A stretch of 64,000 nucleotides of DNA from Craterostigma plantagineum (lineage: Eukaryota > Streptophyta > Magnoliopsida > Lamiales > Linderniaceae), in NCBI GenBank assembly GCA_027422505.1, contig JAPQWV010000017.1, forward strand, positions 14,137,501 to 14,201,500, given 5' to 3'. The position numbers and the translations under genes are program-made. Positions 11,901 through 20,131 of this stretch are shown piece by piece (positions within the stretch are counted from its first letter, which is position 1; every line of letters begins with the position of its first letter). Below the pieces are notes generated by a model, which was given only the letters and a program-made list of their open reading frames with translations, searched no databases and had not been told where the DNA came from.

Positions 11901-12307
11901 GGTAAATGTATGGTGTTTTGGGCGTTAGGTTTGTGGCCCATGAATAGGAAGTCCCTGATTAGGTCGTCGTTGGAGGGATGGGGATCATATAGGAGTGAAT
12001 GAGGTAGGTTTAGTATGGAACGGAGTATGGTTGGATTAAAAACAACTATGGTGTTGTCGATTATGGCGGAAAGGGCGGTTGTTTTTGGGTTATTGGTTGG
12101 TTTCTGAAGGGTAGACCAAAATTGTTGCACATACACTTCAGGGACTACCTCGGTGATGTTTAGGGCGGTTCTTAGAGGGTGGTTTGCGAGGATTTTAATA
12201 ATGATAGGATCTGGGCACGAGGTATTATCAAAGTCCAGTTGATGGTTGTTGGGTGTTCTCTGTGCCCAGTCCTTGGAGGCGAAAATCTCATCAATTTGTC
12301 GCACCAT
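8894..12307 (-). CDS. third ORF of element A, large accessory protein of unknown function
   Basis: About 1,137 residues from MVRQIDEIFASKDW (ATG at 12307); the frame is open to 12442 but the downstream ATG fits better because a TTGCAG acceptor-like site lies just before it. The N-terminal 300 residues hold VYVQQFWSTL, PWRTLFLIVNKCLSPKHSG and IFHGIVFNKNYD, nearly the same as in the third ORF of element B. A Ser/Thr/Pro-rich middle follows (about residues 330-790). The C-terminal part has EADLPELPELL, IWRKEDRI, LSLRGLTHL, MAVESNMKRVNLT and AKFSDGTLLI, then a Lys-rich end (KPKKKKTQ) that could be a nuclear signal. I see no signal peptide or long hydrophobic segment, so it is unlike a classical envelope. 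Similar sequences occur beside copia pol in other eudicots, as far as I recall. Intact in this copy. Confidence 0.8.
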   Translation of the reverse strand: MVRQIDEIFASKDWAQRTPNNHQLDFDNTSCPDPIIIKILANHPLRTALNITEVVPEVYVQQFWSTLQKPTNNPKTTALSAIIDNTIVVFNPTILRSILNLPHSLLYDPHPSNDDLIRDFLFMGHKPNAQNTIHLPEFTAKDIPAPWRTLFLIVNKCLSPKHSGSDKCNRNIMLIFHGIVFNKNYDVAQLIWSDILDQLRRRGLGSTKPVLPYLRLLPVIVQHFVDLHPEIERRSRDECYQSPKLIKIQSTKSKIDQEAMIIPDYLLRLLDPNEPELRKYIRANNLDDVPVAQQNPVEPNPGTSQPPQPNVGLGSSSSPRPKRKRKTKGDDRGGQQERRTKQKHDRPPKPTTPLISRTEPIGTGDDLVFPRVEVATSGPIAQTTLPSHSIISQQMIVSHIHEVPRHSSPPRSEMVDVTSSTPPQTAPSLITTSLVPSPSIISSLSRTLPIDSAPLDLSDLDRTLYDVSVLESSTEHSGSPNVVNITAATTLGHQSEFVSALMSTMSLRGLGLSPVQTGGTSVPSTDVVTTERLSDSVRLLSPFVTEDRLTERLTEFAKGLEDTIMAQVYNAIGTSTRDKGKAPVTEVIIPQPDPTPRAEEGPWNVPIPELIDVLLARLRSAPTLTAYEAEVLRRLELPFNPPNSSEAQSSRQSHDDPDGGDRPEGEKTQGTGPPSQPQPQPRTTRTSTRTKPPTPTQTRKSTRTTTNTTQTIASSTVSPSLPSLTNPRTPSDPPSSPTLSLETLYNPHSAVEKYIFNDDWLTKPMHPALAKGLLDNARYFLMKANVDLALIDDDELQEGEDYEADLPELPELLKHVVVDKECPPSKSKIRKEQTPPWENVKVIAPYQEEIRRRIWRKEDRIKELDELSLRGLTHLPRPTAIRYLLSLRRGLVWRAKDTDVNVLRREEKEKPKISKILGVRRGRLDYYEFPIYKVQREDGTVEELTEGDLSYIRGEDVDRILFSFRFLGTLQNPDLKVGYVALKRFMMRQIKFNSTHDLQMAVESNMKRVNLTKPSFEVPDSSLGDGHIINDDDDPSVVYTNYKGEKRLMKASEIAKFSDGTLLIIRVKLEWILEKLRNEEAEAQEKYEKLINIINDRLSLRRTIRSYEFRLGLRKSIDAVEKPKKKKTQRTSKQKGC

Positions 12308-12479
12308 TTTGGTAGATCTGCAAGATAAGTGCAATGGATTAGTGGAAATCGACCATTTTGACTTAGAAAGTATGCAAAAGTTGTGCAATTCGTTGTTAAG
12401 CATGTTAGGACTTAGAAAAATTTGGCAAAATATTGGCAACAATTGAAATTGGATTAAGTTAGCGGCGAAAGTGCCAATT

Positions 12480-13740
12480 TGAATTGATTTTGAGTTTCGG
12501 TCAATAATGTGTATCGTGTGATAAGTTTAATTTGGACTATGGTTTCGATCGAAAGTGATGTTCAATTAAGGTAAATTCGGTGAAAGGGAAATTATAACCA
12601 GTTTCGATCGAAATCCATATTTGATTTGAATAAGTGCGGCGAAAGAGTGAATAAATTCAGTTTCGATCGAAAGTTCAATGTGGGACAGATTTAGTCTCGA
12701 ATCAATCGATTCAATTGAGCCTTGAGTTTCGATCGAAACTGTGGAATAGTGGTGTCGATCGATTGAAATTAATTATGTCGTCAGTTTCGATCGAAACTGT
12801 GAAAAATTGAAATGCTCTTTCGATCGAAACTGTGATAAATTGAATTGCCCTGTTTCGACCGAAACTGTGATAAATTGAATTGCCCTGTTTCGATCGAAAC
12901 TGTGATAAATTGAATTGCCCTGTTTCGATCGAAGGTTGTAAAACCCTAGAAAAACGTCGATTTGAAAACACAAAATAAGAAAAATTTTCAGTAACAATCG
13001 ATCGATTGGAATGTGAAATTGAAGCAAGAGAGTAGTTTCGAGCGAATCTAGGCGATGTGAAAACACATTAAAGCAATGATTCGCTCGAACACACGCAACC
13101 CTAATCTGCGTAACCTGCACGAATGAGAAAAAAATCAGTTTAAGGCTGTAGATTAAGCGTTTTTCCTTACCAATGAGGGATTTGGAGTTGCAATAAACGG
13201 AAAAACAGAGTGAGACAGTGATGAGTTCGTGTGCGATTTAAGAGAGGGTTTATGAGTGAGTTTGAAAATCGATGAAGAAGAAGTGTTTCGGGCGAAACTC
13301 TATATAAATAAGTAGTCTCAGTTTCGCCGAGAATAATTGTGAAGAGTCAATTTTGATTTCGATCGATTGAAATGAGTTTCGAGCGAAAGTCAGTTTCGCC
13401 GAGAGAAATGTCAAAGGATTTAAAAATCAATTTCAATCGTAGTGTGTTTCGAGCGAAAGTCAGTTTCGCCGAGATAAATGTCAAAGGATGTAGAAATCAA
13501 TTTCAATCGTAGTGTGTTTCGATCGAAAGTCAGTTTCGCCGATAAAATTGTGAAGGTATTAAATTAAATTGCAATTTCAATCGAAACGTGTTTCGAGCGA
13601 AAGTCAGTTTTGCCAAGAAACTAATAAATCAAGAGTTAAAGCTCAGTTTCGATCGAAACTTGTTTAGTACAATTGGCAAATCAATTTGAAAGGGTTTCGA
13701 TCGATATGCAGTTTCGCCGAGAACTAATTGTGATATTTGA
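12480..13740. repeat. TTTCGATCGAAA-type repeat array between pol and the third ORF of A
   Basis: About 1.2 kb packed with the palindrome TTTCGATCGAAA and variants TTTCGAGCGAAA and TTTCGCCGAG. A 35-bp tandem repeat is clear at 12795-12935, and a unit of about 70 bases, starting GTTTCGAGCGAAAGTC, is repeated around 13374-13560. The same words fill the leader upstream of gag in the same element (33770-34575). Short open frames here are by-products of the repeat. Confidence 0.9.
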
Positions 13741-13775
13741 AATATTTGAATAATTTTAATTTTTGATAGAAGCTT

Positions 13776-13939
13776 AAGGAGTTTCACCATACTATATAAT
13801 TTAAATTTGATGAGGAATCATAAACTCCTTGTGTGAAGTATTAGTGCGAACCATTTAATAATGACTCCCCCTAAATTAGTGCATAAAAATGAAAGACTCC
13901 CCCTAGATTCATGCATAAAATTTTTATTAGTCTCCCCCT
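13776..13939 (-). promoter_or_regulatory. three internal polypurine-like boxes downstream of A pol
   Basis: On the minus strand AGGGGGAG-type boxes lie at about 13864-13873, 13895-13905 and 13930-13939, two of them preceded by ATGCA. A 9-bp inverted repeat (AAGGAGTTT 13776-13784, AAACTCCTT 13822-13830) lies just beyond. Repeated polypurine tracts after pol are a reported Sirevirus trait; B has three in the same place. Confidence 0.7.
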
Positions 13940-14033
13940 AGATATAATAGTAGGATTTTTACCATTCATAACATATAGAGAAAAATTTAAATGATCTATT
14001 TACACAATATCAGGTTCATGTAGGGACAATCGA

Positions 14034-17000
14034 TCATGTCTTATGGTTCAACAAGCCTAACCTAGATACCAAGAATTGGAATCGCTTTTCATCCAATGCC
14101 TTAGTAAATAAGTCAGCAAGTTGAAGATCGGTGTGGACAAAATGCATTTCGATTGTACCTTGTTCCACATGTTCCTTAATAAAGTGATATCTAATGTCTA
14201 TATGTTTTGTGCGTGAATGATGTACTGGATTACTTGTTATAGCTATAGCACTTTTAGAATCACTAAAAATTGGGATATGATTTAACGTTATGCCAAAATC
14301 TCGCAGCTGGGTTCTCATCCACAAGATTTGTGAGCAGCAACTCGCAGCAGCGACATATTCTGCCTCTGCTGTCGATGTTGAGACACAATTTTGCTTTCGA
14401 GATGACCAGCTGACGAGTTTACCCCCAAGAAATTGAGCGGCTCCAGAAGTGCTCTTTCTGTCCAGCTTGCATCCTGCGTAATCAGCATCTGTGTATCCTA
14501 CGAGTTCAAAGCTTGATTCCATCGGGTACCATAGACCTAGATTCGGAGTTCCCTTGAGATATTTGAAAATTCGCTTGACCGCGAGCATGTGAGATTCCTT
14601 TGGATCAGCTTGAAAGCGTGCACAGAGACATGTGGCGAACATGATATCAGGTCTACTTGATGTAAGATAGAGCAAGGATCCTATCATGCCTCGATAAGTT
14701 GTCTGATTAACAGTTTTTCCTGAGGAATCTGCATCAAGTTTGCATGAGGTAGACATTGGAGTCATGGCAGTATTTGAGTTGTCCAAGTTGTACTTCTTGA
14801 GTATGTCGTGAATGTACTTGGATTGACTTATGAAGATTCCATCGTGAAGCTGTTTAACCTGAAGTCCTAAGAAGAAATTTAGTTCACCCATCATGCTCAT
14901 TTCGAATTTCTGCTTCATTAGATCCCCAAAGTTCCTGCATATTCGTGAGTCTGTAGACCCGAATATGATGTCGTCAACGTAGATCTGCACTAGCATAATG
15001 TCGGTTCCGTCCTTCTTGATAAAAAGAGTCGTATCTATCTTTCCTTTTGTGAAACCAGATGAGATGAGAAAATCCGAGAGGACCTCGTACCAGGCTCTGG
15101 GAGCTTGTTTAAGTCCATAGAGAGCTTTATCTAGTCTGTAGACGTGGTCTGGGCGTTGTTCGTTTACAAAACCTTCAGGCTGGGATACAAAAACTTCTTC
15201 TTTTAGTATTCCGTTGAGGAATGCAGTTTTGACATCCATCTGGTAGACTGTGAAATTCTTGTGTGCATCGAAAGCTAAGAATATCCTGATGGCTTCTATT
15301 CTTGCGACTGGAGCATATGTCTCGTCATAGTCGATTCCTTCTTGTTGATTGTAACCTTTTGCCACCAGCCTTGCTTTATTCCGGATAATGACTCCTTGCT
15401 CGTCTCTTTTGTTCTTAAACACCCATTTAGTACCTATAATGGTTTTCCCAGCTGGTCTAGGTAGAAGATTCCAAACTTTCAACCTCTCAAACTGACTGAT
15501 TTCCTCCTGCATTGCAATTATCCAGTCTGGATCGGCGAGTGCTTCAGCTACTTTACTGGGTTCCTTTTGACTGAGAAAGCAAGAGTAGAGGCTTTCGTTT
15601 ATCGTTGATGCTCGAGTGGTTACTCCAGCGGAGGGATCTCCAATTATTTGTGAGTTTGGGTGGGCTCGAGTCCACTTTCTGGTACTAGGCTGTGAAGATC
15701 CAGCTGTGTTTGTATCATATGTCGTTTCTCCACCTTGATCAGCCTGATGTTCTATTTCTTCTCCAGGTTGTGGCATTATTGACTCTCCTGAAGAAATTTC
15801 TATTGTTGTATCATAAGGCTGAGGAGTTTCAGCGCCTGAGCTGGATATGATTTCTGTATCTGTTGGGGGTTCACTATCGTCATCAAGGTGAAGATTTTCC
15901 ATCGTAGGAGGGGTATTGTCATTATTAGGCTCCGTATAATCAATATTTTCTGGTACAGCAGATGTTGTTGGAGCATTGTGTGGTGTCGGTGTCGGTTTTG
16001 GGAAGAGATCTTCAAATAAGAGATCAAGTTCCATGTCACTTAACGCCTTTGTTTTTGAAGATTCTCCCATAGAGGAAGTGCTAGGTTGATCCTTTGTTAA
16101 TTCTCGTAGAAGTCCTGGTTCTGGACTGATTTGTGCAGAAACGACACGGTCTACTTCATCAAACGTTACGTTTATGCTTTCCATAACAGATCTTTTCTCT
16201 TTGAGATATATGCGATAGGCTTTTGATGTTGTTGAGTATCCCACCAGTATGCCTTCGAATGCTTTTGGGTCAAGTTTGCCCCTGTCTTCACGATCATTTG
16301 CCACATAGCACTTGCACCCAAAAACTTTCAGGAATGAGACGTCTGGCACTCTACGATTTATCAACTCATAGGGTGTCCTATTGAACCTCTTGTGAAGTGA
16401 ACCACGATTTTGAGTGAAACAAGCTGTGTTCATTGCTTCGGCCCACAAGAAGTGAGGTAATCCAGAGTGAATGAGGAGTGTACGAGTTGCTTCAACTAAG
16501 GTTCTGTTTTTGCGTTCCACTACCCCATTTTGTTGAGGTGTTTTGGCTGCTGCGAACTGTTGGGTGATTCCAAGTGATGCATAGAAGTCACTGAGTTTTC
16601 TGTTCTTGAATTTTGTCCCATTATCAGTTCTGATGATTTGTACACTCAGTTGGTAGAGGTTTTGAGCGGTTTTGATGAACTCAATGATTAGACCTGGAGT
16701 TTCATCCTTGGTTCTCAGAAATTTAGTCCATGTGTAGCGTGAGAAATCATCCACTATGACTAACACATATTTCCGCCCATTAATGGTCTGAGTGCGCATG
16801 GGTCCACACAGATCCATATGAATGAGTTCGAGAGGTTTGGAAGTTGAGGCTATGTGTTTGGTCCGGTGGGAGGCTTTCCTTATCTTTCCCATTTCACACG
16901 CCGAGCAAAGATGCTCTTTGTGATATCTGAACGAGGGAAGCCCTTTTACCAAGTTTTCTGATCTTAGTTTGTTTAGGTCTTTGAAGTTGAGATGGGAAAG

Positions 17001-17399
17001 TCGCTGATGCCAGAGATCGTTCTGATGTAGAGAGGCTCGAGAAATAAGGCATGTCGGTCGAACAGTCTTGAGGTCAATGGAGTAAAGATTCGTCTTTCTG
17101 TGACCAGTGAGTAGCTCTCTTCCATTGATATCTGTGACACTACATTTGTTGGTCTCGAAGTTCACTTTGTAGCCTTTGTCGCAGAAACGACCTATGCTGA
17201 ATAAATTGTAGCTCAGTCCTTCGACGTAGGATACTCCTTTGATGGTTAGCCTGTCATGGATGAGATCACCGGTTCCTAGCATGGATGCAGATTGACCGTT
17301 ACCGAAGTAGACCTTCCCGAGGAATCCTTCAGAGAAGTTGCTCAACAGCTCTTTGTTTCCAGTCATGTGTGAGGAGCAACCTGAATCCAAGTACCACAC
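14034..17399 (-). CDS. pol: copia Pol polyprotein of element A (protease, integrase, RT, RNase H)
   Basis: One open frame of 1,121 residues. Protease: [13 protein letters not shown] at residues 2-14. GAG-pre-integrase with the zinc-binding HHCC set ([19 protein letters not shown]) near 130-170. Integrase core: [17 protein letters not shown] and [11 protein letters not shown] carry the D, D and E. Reverse transcriptase: [26 protein letters not shown] and [12 protein letters not shown] (YVDD near residue 808). RNase [43 protein letters not shown]. Gene order places it in Ty1/copia, and [11 protein letters not shown] is Sirevirus-like. It lies in the same frame as gag, seven codons after the gag stop, so readthrough or splicing would be needed. 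Residues 400-560 form a low-complexity linker. This pol looks intact even though gag is disrupted. Confidence 0.95.
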   Translation of the reverse strand: MWYLDSGCSSHMTGNKELLSNFSEGFLGKVYFGNGQSASMLGTGDLIHDRLTIKGVSYVEGLSYNLFSIGRFCDKGYKVNFETNKCSVTDINGRELLTGHRKTNLYSIDLKTVRPTCLISRASLHQNDLWHQRLSHLNFKDLNKLRSENLVKGLPSFRYHKEHLCSACEMGKIRKASHRTKHIASTSKPLELIHMDLCGPMRTQTINGRKYVLVIVDDFSRYTWTKFLRTKDETPGLIIEFIKTAQNLYQLSVQIIRTDNGTKFKNRKLSDFYASLGITQQFAAAKTPQQNGVVERKNRTLVEATRTLLIHSGLPHFLWAEAMNTACFTQNRGSLHKRFNRTPYELINRRVPDVSFLKVFGCKCYVANDREDRGKLDPKAFEGILVGYSTTSKAYRIYLKEKRSVMESINVTFDEVDRVVSAQISPEPGLLRELTKDQPSTSSMGESSKTKALSDMELDLLFEDLFPKPTPTPHNAPTTSAVPENIDYTEPNNDNTPPTMENLHLDDDSEPPTDTEIISSSGAETPQPYDTTIEISSGESIMPQPGEEIEHQADQGGETTYDTNTAGSSQPSTRKWTRAHPNSQIIGDPSAGVTTRASTINESLYSCFLSQKEPSKVAEALADPDWIIAMQEEISQFERLKVWNLLPRPAGKTIIGTKWVFKNKRDEQGVIIRNKARLVAKGYNQQEGIDYDETYAPVARIEAIRIFLAFDAHKNFTVYQMDVKTAFLNGILKEEVFVSQPEGFVNEQRPDHVYRLDKALYGLKQAPRAWYEVLSDFLISSGFTKGKIDTTLFIKKDGTDIMLVQIYVDDIIFGSTDSRICRNFGDLMKQKFEMSMMGELNFFLGLQVKQLHDGIFISQSKYIHDILKKYNLDNSNTAMTPMSTSCKLDADSSGKTVNQTTYRGMIGSLLYLTSSRPDIMFATCLCARFQADPKESHMLAVKRIFKYLKGTPNLGLWYPMESSFELVGYTDADYAGCKLDRKSTSGAAQFLGGKLVSWSSRKQNCVSTSTAEAEYVAAASCCSQILWMRTQLRDFGITLNHIPIFSDSKSAIAITSNPVHHSRTKHIDIRYHFIKEHVEQGTIEMHFVHTDLQLADLFTKALDEKRFQFLVSRLGLLNHKT

Positions 17400-17404
17400 A
17401 TGAC
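17362..17404 (-). promoter_or_regulatory. hairpin just after the gag stop in element A
   Basis: A perfect 10-bp inverted repeat, GTCATGTGTG (17362-17371) and CACACATGAC (17395-17404), encloses 23 bases; three more pairs (TCC/GGA) follow outside with one bulged A. In sense it begins 16 bases after the gag stop TGA (17421-17423). Between them is a T9 run ending in CAG. The stem lies over the codons for the protease active site. Equivalent stems occur in B and D. A role in recoding or in RNA packaging is inference. Confidence 0.65.
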
Positions 17405-17420
17405 GGACCTGAAAAAAAAA

Positions 17421-18859
17421 TCAAGTAAGTTTTGGCACCCATTTATAGATGGGTCCTCTTTTGATAGCAGGTGTAGTAGATTTCTTGTTCGTTGCTAGAT
17501 TTAATTCTTTGCTAGGTTGTTTTGTAGCTGGTTTGAGAGTCCAAGCGTGATGATTTCCTACAGGATGCAGTTGAGATTTCGGTATCCAAATCTGTTTTGG
17601 ACTTGATTTCTTGCTTGGCTTGGTCTTGTAGATGTATTTAGTAGTATGATTGGACGTAGTGGGAGATGTGTCCTTAGAACGAGCGCTATGTGATTTGGAA
17701 ACGCTATTGCTGAAGTGACTGTCATGAGAATGGGAAAGTACATCATTGTTGACATGACAGAACTTTGATTTTAGGGAATGGAATAACGAAACACGTTCTG
17801 CGACATTACAAGAAGTCACTTTTGAAAATGCTAAAGATTTTAAAACATGAGAAGAAAAGTTGGAGACTGGTCTCTTCTTTTTATCAGGGACTGTTGTCTT
17901 CTTAGCTGAGCCAGGTTGAACCTTCTTCGCTTCCTTAGATCTCACGCCTTTGTCTGTGAGCACATGCGATACCAAGTTAGTGGGTATTTTCTTTGTAGTT
18001 TGCTTGCATTTACATGTAAATGATTCTGGAATAGGACGGGAGGTGGAAGGTTTGTAAGCATCAGGAAAGTTTTCAAGAGTATTTTTGCTCAACAAAATAG
18101 TTCTCTCTTCTTCGTGAGCTTTCCTTTCTGACTCTAGAGAGGCTGTCAAAGAACCTATTTTGCGTATAATTTCTGGAATATATATGAATGAATAAATAGG
18201 TTTAGTCTGTTCGTCATTGCCTTCGGGTCCAAATGGTGACATGTAATCATCAGAGAGCGGTATCTCTCTTGTTTTGTAGCTATTATTGAGTTCGTCGTAA
18301 TCACACATGATTTGAGCCCATTCTTTGTTCTTCTGCCTTTGTTCATCAGATTCAGTCACCTCACTTGATCCGACGAAGGGCATTAGTCGTTCGATGCTTA
18401 ACCCAAAACGTTTGATGTTGTACAGAGAGTTTACTTTATCTGCTTCAGGGTTAGTGGTGGGCTCAAATCCCAATCCTTCGCGGGGATTATAAAATTCAAC
18501 AGCTTTAGGTTGGCTAAGGAACATGGTTCGTTCACTTTGACCTCTTTTGGTGTTGATGTCCTCTAATTCCTTGATTTTCTTGTATAGTCGTACACGTTCG
18601 TTGGTGATTAGTTCGTATTGAGACGCTACATTTACACATTCTTCCTCGCTGTCTTTCAATCTTCTGCTCATATTGCTAATCTCTATTTCCTTGTTTTCTA
18701 TATGATCTTCTAAAGTCTTCACTTTAGTTTCAGACAAGATCAAGGATTCATTAAGAATTGCTATTTCTTCCTGTTGTTTGTTCAACAGGGCATAATTTTT
18801 GTCGAAATTGCTTTGGAGTTCTGAGTGATTTTTACGATGCATGGAGAGTTCGGCTATTC
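17421..18859 (-). pseudogene. gag: 3' part of gag of element A (coiled coil and basic tail)
   Basis: This is the downstream piece of Gag, separated from the upstream piece (33669-32354) by element B. The open frame runs from about 18859 through MHRKNHSELQSNFDKNYALL (18842) to the TGA at 17421-17423. Residues 1-110 are a long heptad-rich coiled coil (LSETKVKTLEDHIENKEIEI). A conserved PREGLGFEP motif and a Lys/Ser-rich tail follow. It ends GPIYKWVPKLT, equivalent to GGPIFQWVPKTL in B. When B and one 5-bp duplication are removed, the two gag parts appear one base out of frame, so there may also be an indel. Confidence 0.75.
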
Positions 18860-18864
18860 TATAG

Positions 18865-19160
18865 TGTTAGGAATATTTTAGAAGTGTCCAAAATATTAAT
18901 TCTAAGTCTTGTAATTTCTTTTCTATGCATTTTATAGATGTTTTACTTTTATAATAGGGTTGTATTTGTAATGGGATTGTTAGGGGCCCAATGGGCTTAA
19001 ATACCTCACAAGGTATTTAAGCTTAAACCCTAACAAGCATTAATTAAGTTTTCCATTTGCAAAACCCTCACGTATTCAACATTAAACCTATATAGCACAT
19101 TATTCAAATATTACGAAGGTTAAAATCTGTTGAAGTGTTCTTGGATAATCTGGAATTACA
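18865..19160 (+). repeat. 5' LTR of element B
   Basis: 296 bases from TGTTAGGAATATTTTAG to GGAATTACA, matched at 32058-32353 with two single-base differences. It contains a perfect 12-bp hairpin at 18995-19022 at the likely core promoter. Confidence 0.95.
18995..19022 (+). promoter_or_regulatory. 12-bp hairpin at the TATA-like region of the B LTR
   Basis: GCTTAAATACCT (18995-19006) and AGGTATTTAAGC (19011-19022) form perfect arms around a 4-base loop CACA. The second arm holds the TATTTAAG box that is the best TATA candidate. LTRs of A (42790-42828) and D (61745-61776) have stems at the same place with other arm sequences. Confidence 0.7.
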
Positions 19161-19162
19161 AG

Positions 19163-19174
19163 TGGTATCAGAGC
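19163..19174 (+). other. primer-binding site of element B (tRNA initiator Met)
   Basis: TGGTATCAGAGC follows the LTR end after AG. It is complementary to the 3' end of plant initiator methionine tRNA, the usual primer for minus-strand synthesis in copia elements. Confidence 0.93.
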
Positions 19175-19429
19175 AAGCGTGTAGGTGAGGAAACTTCATT
19201 TCAAGCCTTAAAGATTTTAGCAGGGTGAGTTCTTGTGTGGTAGTTTATCTGTCGCAAAGCTCAGACACATCTATATCAACTATTCTCCAAGATATTCTAT
19301 TTTTGTTAAGGCGAGTTTGTGGAACTATCAGTTCTGAGCTATCAAAATTGGTTTCCGTGAAGGCTGTGTCAGATTTGTTGGACTTCTATCTAAAACACTT
19401 GAAGAACAGCCATGTTTCTCAGACTGTTC

Positions 19430-20075
19430 TTGAGTTTGCGCACGGAATTACTTTTGGGAACTAGGTTTGCGAACTCAAGGATTTCTTTCGCTTTGCGGCT
19501 CCTTCATTTCACTTGGTTGGCTTTTTAAGTTTGCGCATCGACACTTCGCAAAGTTCTACTTTGAGAGTTCAAAGTTCCCGAACCGTTAGATTTTCAAAGA
19601 TCAACGCATCAGGTTCTTTCTCACTTCACGAATCCAGTTATCAATTCGCAAAATCAGAACTTTGCGACCTCTTGATTACATTGCGAACTTGGACCACTTT
19701 GCGAATCTCAAGATTACTTTGCGAACTTGGACCACTTTGCGAATCTCAAGATTACTTTGCGAACTTGAACCACTTTGCGAACTCATTTGAACTTGATCAC
19801 TTTGCGAACTCAGACTACTTTGCGTTCTTCGCTCACTTTGCGAACTCCAGTTTACTTCGCGAATTCAACACACTTTGCGATCTCTTGACACTTTGCGAAC
19901 TCACAACTGCTTTGCGAACTTTACTCACTTTGCGTACCGTGTGAACCTTGCAAACCCTACTAACTTTGCGAACCGTGTGAACTTTGCTAACATTACTCAC
20001 TTTGCGAACCTGGTCAACCTTGCGAACCCACATATCTATTCGCAAAGTAACACGTCACCTCTTCAATTCGCAAAA
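19430..20075. repeat. TTTGCGAAC repeat array in the leader of element B
   Basis: Roughly twenty copies of TTTGCGAAC, most followed by TC or TT, occur every 18-30 bases between the PBS and gag, densest at 19660-20030. The same word, in both orientations, returns between pol and the third ORF (27250-28270). Open frames here simply repeat LRT or FAN codons and are not genes. Confidence 0.9.
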
Positions 20076-20131
20076 TTCAATTCCAACTTTCCTCACAATA
20101 CACGTCAACGATCATATCCAAAACACAGGCA

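Noticed and set aside
8894..12307. Classical retroviral-type envelope protein
   Set aside because: No signal peptide, membrane anchor or cleavage site could be seen in the third ORF of A or B; only its position is envelope-like.
12711..13120. Open frames with repeated RSKQGNSIYHSF residues on the minus strand
   Set aside because: They are the translation of a 35-bp tandem DNA repeat in the A spacer.
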